DNA from: an uncultured Alphaproteobacteria bacterium
GTDB lineage: Bacteria > Pseudomonadota > Alphaproteobacteria > Rs-D84
Direction of reading: 5' to 3'
Assembly: GCA_944392565.1 (NCBI GenBank)
Contig: CALXWX010000001.1
Span: forward strand, 127,444 to 191,443
Length of the DNA: 64,000 nt
The position numbers were made by a program, and so were the translations under genes. Of this stretch, positions 53,532 to 62,211 are shown in pieces. The notes below the pieces were generated by a model, which worked only from the letters and a program-made list of their open reading frames with translations, had not been told where the DNA came from and ran no database searches. How positions within the stretch are numbered: position 1 is the stretch's first letter; every line of letters begins with the position of its first letter.

Positions 53532-55079
53532 ATTTGCCCCTATTCTGAAATTATAATTTAAATCAAAATCATCATCATAAATAACGCCGATGCTGATATC
53601 ACCACCTGCATTGTCGGCAATCGACATAACATTCATACGAACAGATGCACTAAACAAACCACGCGAATCCGCCCCAAAACGCACCCCATATTTATAATCA
53701 ATATCTGTGCCACCTGCATCATACATAAAATCCCCACCGATACCGACAAACACATCCATATCACCATCATCTAAAATCATGGCATAATCCGCACCCGCCC
53801 TGACAAACGGTGAAACAATAAACTTGTCATAAATAAAATTAATGCCAACATCTGTTGCACCATACACAGACGCCCCACCAGGATTATGAACAATTTCATC
53901 ATTATTAAAAACAATTCCAACATCTGCGCGCATCGCAGTTGCCCCAACAACACCCCGCGCAAACCAAACACCATATGAATAATCAAATCTGGCATTACCG
54001 CCATACATTGTGCCACCGTATTCATTTATATCATCAGAAAAATCAAAGCCACCAATATATGCCGCCAACCCGATTTTCAAATTATCATTCAACTTTATTG
54101 AACCGTTAAAATTAATCGCCATAAAATCCAGAACATCAGAAAATAAATATATCGGTGCCGCACTTATCCCTGTACCTGACACAGAAATATTTGCCATTTC
54201 AAAATTATTAAAAATCCGAATCGGTTTCATTAACAAAATCGGATTTAATTTTACCGACCGCCCAATGATACTGTACACAGAATCAAATGATGTTGCATTA
54301 TCCAATGCATTTATAAAATCACTGTTTGGATTTTCTGTGCGCACCATATTTAAAAACGCACCCATTTTATTATTAAATATTTTCATATAATCCGTTTCAC
54401 GAACCATTTCTGCATACAGCGAATCATTTGAAACATATGAACGAATCGCATACAACGGACTAACATCTTTAACATGGAAATAAACAACACCATCACCATA
54501 AACATTTGACAACACTGGCACACCCAACAGTTCATCCACATTATCTGCATAAATTACAATTTTGCCCCGCAATTCTATATCGTTATCCAGTGCATTAAAC
54601 ACACCTGGGGACAATGCATCCAATTTCAATACGGAATTTTCCAATATAATTTTATCTGCCCCATTGGCAACATTGCGAATTGCATTCCAAGAAATAATTT
54701 CTGAATTATTAACCAATACATCAAATCCGCCATTCATACCCAGCGAATTTAAATCATCACCAGAATTTATAACCTGGACAATCGATGCATTTTCACCCAA
54801 ATTAAATGTTGCATCTATAAATCCACTATTTTTAAATTCGACCCGGCAACCACTGCAAATATTGACACCTGCATGAAAGCTGCCATTATTTATAATTCTA
54901 ACAGAACTGACTATATCCAGACTGTCTACATTAAAACTGATACCATCATCTATAAACAAATCCGAATCGATTGAATAATTTGGCAAATCAACATCAAATC
55001 CGATAAAATCCGCACTGGCGAATGAAACATTCGCCAAATACGAGAATATAAAAACAATGATGCCTCTTTTAATCTCCAC
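53520..55079 (-). CDS. Autotransporter-like surface protein with C-terminal barrel (519 aa)
   Basis: Signal peptide (residues ~1-23, NVSFASA), then a ~230-residue passenger of Asn/Asp/Ser-rich short strands (SVRIINNGSFHAGVNICSGCRVEFKNSGFIDATF) suggesting a beta helix with one CxxC. The C-terminal ~250 residues are barrel strands (LKIGLAAYIGGFDF, SYGVWFARGVVGATAMRADVGIVF, FIVSPFVRAGADYAMI), closing with NFRIGANLKF (C-terminal Phe). The start is taken as GTG at 55079 but no ribosome-binding site precedes it; GGAG lies inside the first codons, so an ATT a few codons later is possible. It overlaps miaB end-to-end by 12 bp. Confidence 0.7.
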   Translation of the reverse strand: MEIKRGIIVFIFSYLANVSFASADFIGFDVDLPNYSIDSDLFIDDGISFNVDSLDIVSSVRIINNGSFHAGVNICSGCRVEFKNSGFIDATFNLGENASIVQVINSGDDLNSLGMNGGFDVLVNNSEIISWNAIRNVANGADKIILENSVLKLDALSPGVFNALDNDIELRGKIVIYADNVDELLGVPVLSNVYGDGVVYFHVKDVSPLYAIRSYVSNDSLYAEMVRETDYMKIFNNKMGAFLNMVRTENPNSDFINALDNATSFDSVYSIIGRSVKLNPILLMKPIRIFNNFEMANISVSGTGISAAPIYLFSDVLDFMAINFNGSIKLNDNLKIGLAAYIGGFDFSDDINEYGGTMYGGNARFDYSYGVWFARGVVGATAMRADVGIVFNNDEIVHNPGGASVYGATDVGINFIYDKFIVSPFVRAGADYAMILDDGDMDVFVGIGGDFMYDAGGTDIDYKYGVRFGADSRGLFSASVRMNVMSIADNAGGDISIGVIYDDDFDLNYNFRIGANLKF

Positions 55080-55133
55080 AACATTTTATAGCATAGCACA
55101 TAAGATTTTTTTCTTAAAGAAAATTTATATAAA

Positions 55134-55159
55134 ACCCCCAGGATATATCCTGGGGGTAT
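55134..55159 (-). terminator. Terminator after the SOD-like lipoprotein gene
   Basis: Perfect stem CCCCCAGGAT / ATCCTGGGGG with loop AT; a T4 and an A/T-rich run follow on the minus strand. Confidence 0.85.
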
Positions 55160-55180
55160 GTTTAGACTGCCCGGACGGAA

Positions 55181-55723
55181 TTACATCATCATACCTTTTT
55201 CCAATGTACCCCACGCGGCTTTATATCCACCATCGCGTTCCAGATATATTTTGGCGTTATTCAATTGTTCCGCAGTTAACCCACGAATAATGAATGATTC
55301 TTTTAAGCGCCCCGCACTTTGTACACTTAATGTCGGCAGATTTATAGACATTGGTGTTTTATCACAGCACATGCTGTTATTATTACAGCTGCTGCATTGA
55401 TGTATGCGAACCGTGTAAACCTTTCCTGGGCGTAAATCTTTCAGGTCAACTTCCATCTTTAAACCCGCATCTGTTTCATAGAATTTAATATATCCCATTC
55501 TGGATTCACCGCCACGACTGCTGTGTGTATACATTTTTGCATGAACATGACTTACATCTGCATCTTCATATGTCTGATAGAACACAACCGTACCTGTTTG
55601 TTGTGGCTGGGGTTTTGGTTGTGGTTTTGCATTTTTGTGTCCGCATCCCGCACACCCGGTCAGTAATACTACAACACCCAAAATGGATGACAAGGTTAAC
55701 ATTTTTTTGACTAAGTTTTTCAT
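55181..55723 (-). CDS. Lipoprotein with a SodC-like fold lacking metal ligands (180 aa)
   Basis: Lipobox LLTGC at residue ~20-24, then a Lys/Pro/Gln linker (KPQPKPQPQQ) and a beta-rich domain. YIKFYETDAGLKMEVDLKDLRPGKVYTVRIHQCSSC recalls the Cu,Zn-superoxide dismutase pattern (GLxPGxHGFHIHxxGxC). The histidines that bind Cu are not in place, and CSSCNNNSMCC adds four cysteines, so a dismutase activity is unlikely. The likeness is weak and by eye only. The role may be structural or metal binding by the Cys cluster. Confidence 0.55.
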   Translation of the reverse strand: MKNLVKKMLTLSSILGVVVLLTGCAGCGHKNAKPQPKPQPQQTGTVVFYQTYEDADVSHVHAKMYTHSSRGGESRMGYIKFYETDAGLKMEVDLKDLRPGKVYTVRIHQCSSCNNNSMCCDKTPMSINLPTLSVQSAGRLKESFIIRGLTAEQLNNAKIYLERDGGYKAAWGTLEKGMMM

Positions 55724-55810
55724 AAAGGTCTCCTTTTTTCCTTATGGTTACGAAACAGATTGTATAATATTTTTTTACAATTTTCGTCAGGTTTGAATCC
55801 CTAGGAATCC

Positions 55811-55838
55811 CAACAAATCATGCACATAGCGCGATTTT
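55811..55838. repeat. Half copy of the palindromic intergenic element
   Basis: AATCATGCACATAGCGCGATTTT matches the loop and right arm of the element at 25449-25492; the left arm is missing. Confidence 0.5.
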
Positions 55839-55910
55839 GAATTGTATCCTGTAATCATATTATTGAATACATGATATTGTTATTTTTACATCAATCAGAA
55901 GGAGATAAAA

Positions 55911-56267
55911 ATGTATGAACTGATGCAACATTTAATCGCGTTTAAATACGCATGCAAAATAAACCATTGGTCAACAAACGAATATGCACCGCACCTGTTA
56001 TATGACCGTCTGACCGAAAAAATAGATGATTGGGTTGACAGCATTGCCGAAGGTTATTTTATGGCAATGGATAATAAAAAAGTCTTTAAATCTGATATTC
56101 TGAATCCAAAATTTATAAATAAAGATTTAGTAAAAATGTGCGAATCGATTATATCGCATCTGGAAGAATTACAAAATGATGACGAACTGAATGAAGGCAT
56201 GTGTTCACTGCTAAGCGCAATCGAAGAAGGCATGCTGGGAAAAATGGCACTGGCACGGCTATCATAA
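55911..56267 (+). CDS. DUF5856-like small helical protein (118 aa)
   Basis: All-helical protein with a strikingly conserved N-terminus: LIAFKYACKINHWSTNEYAPHLLYDRLTEKIDDWVDSIAEGYF. This resembles phage and bacterial DUF5856 proteins and, more remotely, Dps/ferritin helices (HW..N..AxHLLxDRL, with E/D/H that could bind metal). The function is not established. GAAGGAG lies before the ATG. It is a single gene with a terminator. Confidence 0.65.
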   Translation: MYELMQHLIAFKYACKINHWSTNEYAPHLLYDRLTEKIDDWVDSIAEGYFMAMDNKKVFKSDILNPKFINKDLVKMCESIISHLEELQNDDELNEGMCSLLSAIEEGMLGKMALARLS

Positions 56268-56290
56268 AAAACGCCCAAATGGGCGTTTTT
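56267..56290. terminator. Bidirectional terminator
   Basis: AAAAACGCCC-AAAT-GGGCGTTTTT between the DUF5856-like gene and the convergent membrane-protein gene. Confidence 0.85.
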
Positions 56291-56291
56291 T

Positions 56292-56738
56292 TTAATTTCC
56301 GGAAACATTTTTCAATGCGCGTATCCGTGCCAACACAAATATTGCGAATCGCATTGCAACCAATACTTGCAAGAAAAACGCCACAATATAATTAAATATA
56401 AATGCTGTTAAATAATGTCCGAAATTCATTATATGACCTGTTTGTAATAACGGCGCCAAAAATGTCATAATTGCCGCCATAAACGCAACACGAATAAAAG
56501 AGATATAACGATATGCATTAAATTTTTTAGTTATCGCATGAACAATTGGTCCAACAATTAATTCGCTGACAAAAAATGCAGTCAAAAATATTGGTCCCAA
56601 CCCCGAAATAAAGTTTAATGGGGTTAATACACCAGCAAAAAACATATTCACAGCCATCATTCCACAAACCATAACTATGCAATTTGACATGCCAAAAATA
56701 ATTGATTCTTTTAAATTTTGCGGATACCGTGAATTCAT
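56292..56738 (-). CDS. DUF2798-like four-TM membrane protein (148 aa)
   Basis: Four predicted TMs in two pairs: SIIFGMSNCIVMVCGMMAVNMF, GLGPIFLTAFFVSELIVGPIVHAI, VAFMAAIMTFLAPLLQ and YLTAFIFNYIVAFFLQVLVAM. This is the DUF2798 plan of an internal repeat (FxMSxxMVxxMTxxN at the start). Function unknown. It is separated from the oleate-hydratase gene by a 142-bp gap with an AGTGTCAA/TTGACACT inverted repeat (56772-56805). Confidence 0.6.
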   Translation of the reverse strand: MNSRYPQNLKESIIFGMSNCIVMVCGMMAVNMFFAGVLTPLNFISGLGPIFLTAFFVSELIVGPIVHAITKKFNAYRYISFIRVAFMAAIMTFLAPLLQTGHIMNFGHYLTAFIFNYIVAFFLQVLVAMRFAIFVLARIRALKNVSGN

Positions 56739-56771
56739 TTTTTATACCTCCATTTTTACCATAAAAAACAG

Positions 56772-56805
56772 TGTCAACAACTGGACTTATGTGTTATTGA
56801 CACTG
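56772..56805. promoter_or_regulatory. Inverted repeat upstream of the DUF2798-like gene
   Basis: AGTGTCAA and TTGACACT arms with an 18-19 bp loop. It could be an operator, an RNA hairpin in the leader, or the end of the oleate-hydratase-side promoter region. Confidence 0.4.
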
Positions 56806-56880
56806 CGCGTTGTTCACTTTTTCAAAACCGCGACATTATAAAAAACATTTTTTCCAACGGTCAAGTGCGTTTTTTTCACC

Positions 56881-58506
56881 TTAACTATGCAACTTTAAAA
56901 ATGCTTTTAACATAGTACGCGGCGAATATTGATGCCGATTAATTGGTGTTAAATCTTTATCAACCCCCATTAAATAATACACCGCCCGTTGCGCAGCGCG
57001 AACCGAATATTCCATTGTGAACACAACATCGTCTGGAACTTCTGCAAACTGGCTGACGAATGCAAAATTTTCATACCCGACCGGAATAACATTTGGTCTG
57101 TCACCTGGACGCCGTGGTTGAAACTGTGATGTTATGTACGGCATAATTGATGTACGACATATCACCCCACGCATCATTTCTGATTGTTCCGCCTTTGGGA
57201 TATGCAAATGCCCCATCAATTCTGTCATAATTTCGCGTCCTGTACATTTATACATCGGCTTTTTAACATAATCGCCATCAACAAACATATTCAAAGAATA
57301 TCCCCAAAATATTTCTGTATCCATTGGCTGGTTTTTAAAATGTGGCTGACGCGCAACAACAATAGACAGCCGCCACGCCGAATCTTTAAATGTCATCAAC
57401 CCGCCGCCCCCCGGATGATTTCGACTGAATCTTTGGATATAATTTATTAATCGCGGATTATTATTAATCGTTACAGTAAATGACATCCACATACTTTCGT
57501 CTGGTCGGCCACAAAATACATCTGGATCACCGAATTCTGGTCGTCCATTTGCGATTTTGCGCCACAGCTCAAAAGATGGTGCGGTATCATCTTTGATATA
57601 CTTGGCGACCGTGTCTGTACCGGCTTCGTTTGAATTATCCGTCATACATCCATTTGTAAACAAAACAATATCGGTCGGTGCAATACTTATATTACGATTT
57701 TTACCATTTTGCACATATGTAATTCTGTCTGCAACATATGCGCCATCGCGCATTTGTGAAAAGTTTATATCCGCAACACGCGCATTAAAAACAATCTTGA
57801 CCCCATGTTCACGCAGCCATTCAACCATTGGCTTTACAATAGAATCGTGCTGATTATATGCTGTACGCGCAACACCTGCCAATGTATGTATACGCGGGAA
57901 TTCATGCATAAACCGAATCATATACCGACGCAGTTCCGCCGCACTGGACCATGGTTGAAATGCAAAAGTTGTTTGCCACATATACCAAAAATTAGTTTTA
58001 AAAAAATGTTTTCCAAACACCTGATCGATTCGTTTTGCGCCCAATGATTTTTCCGTTTCCATCAATATCAGCTTTTCCATTTCCATCCTGTCATTTGGTG
58101 AAAAGCCCATTTTAGTAACATCAACTTTATTACCATTTTTGTCAACCAATCGGGCGCGTGAATGTGTTTTAAATTCTTGGTTATATTCTAAAAATTCTTC
58201 TTCCAGACTGATATTATCAAATTCAATTGATGGTATTTCCGACATTACATCTTGCAAACATTCATATGTTGGTATATTTAACATTCGACCACCACGAATC
58301 ATAAAACCGCGTTTTGCATCACCGCTGCCGTCTAAACTGCCCCCGTCAACATCCAGTGTTTCTAATATCTGGATATTTTTTCCTGGCACATGTGCATCAC
58401 GAATTAAATAAACCGCCGCCGCCAAAGACCCAATTCCAGACCCAATCATATAAACTTTTGTATTTGCCGGTTGTCGTTTTATTTTGCTTTTTCCAATTTT
58501 CGCCAT
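56881..58506 (-). CDS. ohyA: Oleate hydratase (FAD-dependent, MCRA family)
   Basis: Adds water to the cis-9 double bond of unsaturated fatty acids to give 10-hydroxy acids. 541 aa. FAD-binding GxGxxG in YMIGSGIGSLAAAVYLIRD, then ILETLDVDGGSLDGSGDAKRGFMIRGGRML (the family signature), SRARLVDKNG, FWYMWQTTFAFQPWSSAAELRRYMIRFMHEFPRI and the C-terminal FVSQFAEVPDDVVFTMEYSVRAAQRAVYYLM. Known mainly from gut Firmicutes and some Gram-negatives; it detoxifies host or dietary fatty acids. Standing alone, with no fatty-acid gene beside it, it could be acquired. Confidence 0.92.
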   Translation of the reverse strand: MAKIGKSKIKRQPANTKVYMIGSGIGSLAAAVYLIRDAHVPGKNIQILETLDVDGGSLDGSGDAKRGFMIRGGRMLNIPTYECLQDVMSEIPSIEFDNISLEEEFLEYNQEFKTHSRARLVDKNGNKVDVTKMGFSPNDRMEMEKLILMETEKSLGAKRIDQVFGKHFFKTNFWYMWQTTFAFQPWSSAAELRRYMIRFMHEFPRIHTLAGVARTAYNQHDSIVKPMVEWLREHGVKIVFNARVADINFSQMRDGAYVADRITYVQNGKNRNISIAPTDIVLFTNGCMTDNSNEAGTDTVAKYIKDDTAPSFELWRKIANGRPEFGDPDVFCGRPDESMWMSFTVTINNNPRLINYIQRFSRNHPGGGGLMTFKDSAWRLSIVVARQPHFKNQPMDTEIFWGYSLNMFVDGDYVKKPMYKCTGREIMTELMGHLHIPKAEQSEMMRGVICRTSIMPYITSQFQPRRPGDRPNVIPVGYENFAFVSQFAEVPDDVVFTMEYSVRAAQRAVYYLMGVDKDLTPINRHQYSPRTMLKAFLKLHS

Positions 58507-58628
58507 AAAATCCCCCTTTGGTTAAACACTAAAATTTTACCAGTTATATCAAATTAAATACACAGGATGAAAAACTTAAAAAACCGCCGATTTCTGCTAT
58601 ATAGAAAAAAAATCAAACAATAAAAAAA

Positions 58629-58654
58629 TGCCGCCGCATTTAAATGCGACGGCA
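58629..58654 (-). terminator. Terminator after the OM barrel gene
   Basis: TGCCGTCGCATTT / AAATGCGGCGGCA (one mismatch) followed by T7 on the minus strand. Confidence 0.8.
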
Positions 58655-58669
58655 CCCTGACATTTGATT

Positions 58670-59278
58670 TTAGAAAATAAATCTGATGCCAATATCGCCA
58701 CCAAAATTATGCAGACCAGATTGAATATCAACATAATTATAACGTGCTGCGATATCAACTGCGAAACGTTCCATATCGAATGTCACGCCCAATGCACCCA
58801 TTGCAGAAAAACGGGTTTTGCTTTCGCTGTGATCACCAATAACTGGGACATCGCGTTTAACATCTGTGAATGCAACACCGGCGCCCAATCCAATGAATGG
58901 ACGAACAACCTGGTATCCACCGAATTCCCAATATGTGTTCCATAACAATGTCTGCATTTTTGTATCAACATTGACATCACCAACAGTGCCAAAATTGGCG
59001 CTATCTTTTGCCTTGCTGTATATAGACCATTCGATTTCACTGCGGACAGTATCACAAACCTCTAACCCTAATGCTGCACGACCCTGGAAAATCATATCCG
59101 ACATAGTTTCCTTGTGACCGTTATAGTTATAATTCAGATTTGTATAACTGGCACCGCCACGCAATCCAATATATGGTTCCAGTCCGAACAATTGCCAACT
59201 GCTGCCACTGCCATAGTTGGACGCAAACGCCGGACATGCAATCAGCACAGCCAGTGTTGATATAGCTAATTTTTTCAT
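58670..59278 (-). CDS. Outer-membrane beta-barrel protein, Opa/Omp25-like (202 aa)
   Basis: Signal peptide (residues 1-19, CPAFA-S), then eight amphipathic strands: YIGLRGGASYTNL, IFQGRAALGLEVC, VRSEIEWSIY, TLLWNTYWEFGGY, RPFIGLGAGVAFTDV, SAMGALGVTFDMERFAVDIAARYNYV, ending DIGIRFIF with the C-terminal Phe. It resembles the small Omp25/Opa-type porin-like barrels of Alphaproteobacteria. GGAGAG precedes the start. Paralogous in style to the barrel at 4886, but the sequences differ. Confidence 0.8.
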   Translation of the reverse strand: MKKLAISTLAVLIACPAFASNYGSGSSWQLFGLEPYIGLRGGASYTNLNYNYNGHKETMSDMIFQGRAALGLEVCDTVRSEIEWSIYSKAKDSANFGTVGDVNVDTKMQTLLWNTYWEFGGYQVVRPFIGLGAGVAFTDVKRDVPVIGDHSESKTRFSAMGALGVTFDMERFAVDIAARYNYVDIQSGLHNFGGDIGIRFIF

Positions 59279-59403
59279 TTTCTCTCCTTTTTGGTTTTGT
59301 TATGCAAAAACTTTCATGTCAACAATATTATTCTATCAAAGCAAATATAAAGTTTGCATAGGTATGGATGCCTATATAAAAATCACACCACCCCACAAAA
59401 ATC

Positions 59404-59431
59404 TTGCATTTATCTAAAAAAAGTCTATAAT
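59404..59431 (+). promoter_or_regulatory. Promoter of tRNA-Lys
   Basis: TTGCAT (59404-59409), 16 bp, TATAAT (59426-59431), about 45 bp before the tRNA. Confidence 0.6.
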
Positions 59432-59476
59432 CACGCACAGTTAATGATATGGCGAATTTGCCAAATAACAGGACCC

Positions 59477-59552
59477 GGGTGCATAGCTCAGTTGGTAGAG
59501 CAACTGACTCTTAATCAGTGGGTCCAGGGTTCGAGTCCCTGTGCGCCCACCA
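59477..59552 (+). tRNA. tRNA-Lys (CTT)
   Basis: 76 nt with encoded CCA. The anticodon arm is ACTGA-CTCTTAA-TCAGT (anticodon CTT) and the T arm is CAGGG-TTCGAGT-CCCTG. Confidence 0.97.
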
Positions 59553-59561
59553 AAAATATAA

Positions 59562-59584
59562 ACCGCATATAGCGGTTTTTTTAT
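59562..59584 (+). terminator. Terminator after tRNA-Lys
   Basis: AACCGC-ATATA-GCGGTT followed by T6. Confidence 0.8.
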
Positions 59585-59599
59585 TTTTATCTGTGTGGC

Positions 59600-59712
59600 A
59601 AACAGGGACGAGACCCCAGGGTTCGACTATGAGTTGTTAAGAACAAGTTCGCATCAATTGCGAACGCAGTGAGTTTAAGAAATTTTAGTACAACGCGCCA
59701 CATTGTGCGAAG
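59600..59712. other. Structured intergenic segment after tRNA-Lys
   Basis: It contains GTTCGCA-TCAAT-TGCGAAC, a perfect 7-bp hairpin, and CAGGGACGAGACCCCAGGG and CCCAGGGTTCGAC, which recall the T arm of the tRNA just upstream. No ORF with a ribosome-binding site is seen. It may be a tRNA-associated insertion remnant or a small RNA. Confidence 0.35.
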
Positions 59713-59726
59713 TGCGGATTTTACTT

Positions 59727-59768
59727 ACATAAAAACGGCTGTATGTACAGGATTTCATGCACATACAT
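59727..59768. repeat. Diverged copy of the palindromic intergenic element
   Basis: AAAAACGGCTGTATGTACAG then GATTTCATGCACATACATCC; same order of arm, loop and arm as at 25449-25492, with changes. Confidence 0.5.
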
Positions 59769-59776
59769 CCATTTCA

Positions 59777-61111
59777 TTATTTTAAATATGACGATGGATT
59801 ATACGCCTTGGTTCCCTTGCGTATTTCAAAATGTAATTGTGGCTGGTCAACCTTGCCTGTTGCACCAACAGTCCCTATTTTTTGTCCAACAGATACCTTG
59901 GTTCCACGACGAACATCCATTGCATCCATATGTGCATACACCGTCATCCAACCGCCAGAATGCTGTATTATAATCAGATTTCCCATACCCTTGACTTCAT
60001 TACCGGCATATGCAACAACACCATTTTCCGCCGCCTTGACCGCTGTACCACGCGCCGCCCCAATATTAATACCATCATTAAATAATCCACCCGACTTTGC
60101 GCCGTAATGCGACAATATATTTCCACGAACCGGCCATGAAAACTTTGACGATGAACGCGCCGTTATTGTCGGCAATTTTTGGTTTGGATCAGACGATATT
60201 TTTTCTTTTGGCTGCTGCGACACTGTTGACGAACTGGCTGCCACTGGCGTATGTCCGGACACCGCGCCACCTGTTGTTGCAACATTCGCTGTGCGAACTG
60301 GCGCAGCACTTAAATCAGGAACTTTTAATTTTTGACCAATTGATAATGTAAATGGCGCCGATAAATCATTCATAACCGCCAAATCATTAACAGGCACAGA
60401 ATACCGACGCGACAACGAATACAATGTATCACCGGCTGCAACAGTTATTTCACGCAACTGTACCCGCGTTTTTGTATTTGGTGTAATTGATGAATCTGAC
60501 TTTACCGGTACCGCAACCGTTTGAACGAATGGCGCTTCTACTTCGCTGGGGATTGTTAATTTTTGTCCCACATACAATCCATATGGCGGTGTCAATCCAT
60601 TTGCACGCGCCAATTCATCAACACTGATATTATGCCGCACCGCCAAAGAATACAATGTATCACCGGCTGCGACAGTTATTTCTGTGCTGGTCGGCACTGT
60701 TGTTGTACTGCCATACATTGGCACCCGAATATAATCACCCATCTGCATATCAGATGACGCAACATTATCTGCAACAATTGGCGCACCGGAATCAACATCT
60801 GCATCAGATGGCGGCACACCATATAATTCATTATCTGATGGCGGAACAATATAATCATTTACACTGGCATATTCAACATAATCAGAACTTTCAACCGAAC
60901 CGTACAATGTTGGCGACGCATATACACCATAGTCAGACGCCGCAGAATTATAAATTTCCGGCTGTGTTTCTGGATCTGCCAACAATGCCGGATAACGCGA
61001 CGAAATAAATTCACCAACCGTATCTGGCAAAGATACAATCTTTGGCTGTAAATCACATGCCGCTATAAAGATTGCCGCCAAACCAACAAAATATACAACG
61101 ATTTTTTTCAC
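59777..61111 (-). CDS. LysM/LytM (M23-like) lipoprotein, NlpD/EnvC type (444 aa)
   Basis: Lipobox IAAC at residue ~19, then a disordered Tyr/Ser/Asp-rich part. Two LysM domains follow (ITVAAGDTLYSLAVRHNISVDELARANGLTPPYGLYVGQKLTIP and a second, similar one), then a linker and a C-terminal LytM domain (FSWPVRGNILSHYGAKSGGLFNDGINIGAARGTAV..YAHMDAM..QLHFEIRKG). The first Zn-ligand His of real M23 peptidases is Asn here (FNDGINI), as in NlpD/EnvC, so it is probably an amidase activator rather than an active enzyme. It is outer-membrane anchored and may act with FtsEX in septum splitting. Confidence 0.87.
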   Translation of the reverse strand: MKKIVVYFVGLAAIFIAACDLQPKIVSLPDTVGEFISSRYPALLADPETQPEIYNSAASDYGVYASPTLYGSVESSDYVEYASVNDYIVPPSDNELYGVPPSDADVDSGAPIVADNVASSDMQMGDYIRVPMYGSTTTVPTSTEITVAAGDTLYSLAVRHNISVDELARANGLTPPYGLYVGQKLTIPSEVEAPFVQTVAVPVKSDSSITPNTKTRVQLREITVAAGDTLYSLSRRYSVPVNDLAVMNDLSAPFTLSIGQKLKVPDLSAAPVRTANVATTGGAVSGHTPVAASSSTVSQQPKEKISSDPNQKLPTITARSSSKFSWPVRGNILSHYGAKSGGLFNDGINIGAARGTAVKAAENGVVAYAGNEVKGMGNLIIIQHSGGWMTVYAHMDAMDVRRGTKVSVGQKIGTVGATGKVDQPQLHFEIRKGTKAYNPSSYLK

Positions 61112-61160
61112 ACACAGATTATATCACAAAAAACAGAACAAATAAACCACCCAATATAAT

Positions 61161-61874
61161 CTATTTTTCATCATCACGCATAAATAATAAACTGGCTTCA
61201 AACAATGCCCACATTGGCAATGCCAAAACTATTTGCGAAACGACATCTGGTGGCGTTAATACCGCTGCCGCAATTGCAATCATCACAATTACATAACGAC
61301 GCATTTTAATTGCCCGCGCCCGTGACAGTATTCCCAATCGGTTTAATAATACTAAAACCAACGGTAATTGAAATGCAATTCCAAATACTTTCAACATACC
61401 AATTGAAAACGCTAAATAATCCGTTGCCGCGGGTAAAACCACAGACGGCACAGGTGCCGATTGATTTAATTCAATAAAAAATCCAAATACAAATGGAAAC
61501 AAAACATAAAAAGCAAATGCCGCCCCCAACAAAAACAACAATGGTGAAAATATCAGAATCGGCCATATCACACGCCGTTCTGTTCGATGTAAACCCGGGG
61601 CAACAAACGCCCATATTTGCCACAATGCAAATGGTGTTGTAATAAATAACGCAAACAACACCGCCAGCGAAAAACGAATCATTAATCCATCTGTCAACCC
61701 GCTGTACAGCAATTCCCCATCTGGCCAAACATTAAATAATGGCAATGTTAAAATTTCCTGCATCCATGGGGATAGATACCATCCCCCAATCAACGCAACA
61801 ACAAAAACAGCAACAGTCCATAAAATACGGCGACGCAATTCGGCGAAATGCTGGCTTAGTGTCATACGACTCAT
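61161..61874 (-). CDS. tatC: Twin-arginine translocase subunit TatC
   Basis: Receptor subunit of the Tat pathway for folded proteins. 237 aa, six TMs. It starts MTLSQHFAELRRRILWTVAVFV (the L-xx-H-LxELRxR motif) and has the conserved Pro/Glu region FALWQIWAFVAPGLHRTERR, FELPL-like FGIAFQLPLVLVLL, and the end LTPPDVVSQIVLALPMWALFE. The ATG overlaps the tatB stop by 4 bp, so translation is coupled. Confidence 0.94.
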   Translation of the reverse strand: MSRMTLSQHFAELRRRILWTVAVFVVALIGGWYLSPWMQEILTLPLFNVWPDGELLYSGLTDGLMIRFSLAVLFALFITTPFALWQIWAFVAPGLHRTERRVIWPILIFSPLLFLLGAAFAFYVLFPFVFGFFIELNQSAPVPSVVLPAATDYLAFSIGMLKVFGIAFQLPLVLVLLNRLGILSRARAIKMRRYVIVMIAIAAAVLTPPDVVSQIVLALPMWALFEASLLFMRDDEK

Positions 61875-62209
61875 TTACGCCCCCTGGTGCTTTTTTGCTT
61901 TTTTTGTTGTCCAGACTTTGGCGCTAAATATTTTTTACCGCGTCCAGATTTTTTTATATCGCGCAATGGTTCTGAAATTCCATCCAAGACATCATTAGTC
62001 GTTGAACGAATAATATCATCAATTGGTTTTTCTAAATCTATTTGCTGGCGAATTTGTTCAGACGCATCCGTTATTTTCCAAATCATTTTGCGAACAAATG
62101 TTATCACGCGCGCCAAGAAACGCGCAACATCTGGCCACATACGCGCCGGTATCACAACAACAGCAACCAATAATATTACTAAAAATTCCGCCCAACTGAT
62201 TCCAAACAT
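61871..62209 (-). CDS. tatB: Twin-arginine translocase subunit TatB
   Basis: 112 aa. One N-terminal TM with the Glu of the family in MFGISWAEFLVILLVAVVVI, then an amphipathic helix beginning PARMWPDVARFLARVITFVRKM and a Lys/Gln/Arg-rich tail (GQQKKQKSTRGRK). tatC overlaps its end and lolA ends 2 bp upstream. tatA is not here. Confidence 0.88.
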   Translation of the reverse strand: MFGISWAEFLVILLVAVVVIPARMWPDVARFLARVITFVRKMIWKITDASEQIRQQIDLEKPIDDIIRSTTNDVLDGISEPLRDIKKSGRGKKYLAPKSGQQKKQKSTRGRK

Positions 62210-62211
62210 TT

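Noticed and set aside
59777-61111. Active M23 endopeptidase
   Set aside because: The first zinc-ligand histidine is replaced by Asn in FNDGINI, which fits a non-catalytic LytM factor better.
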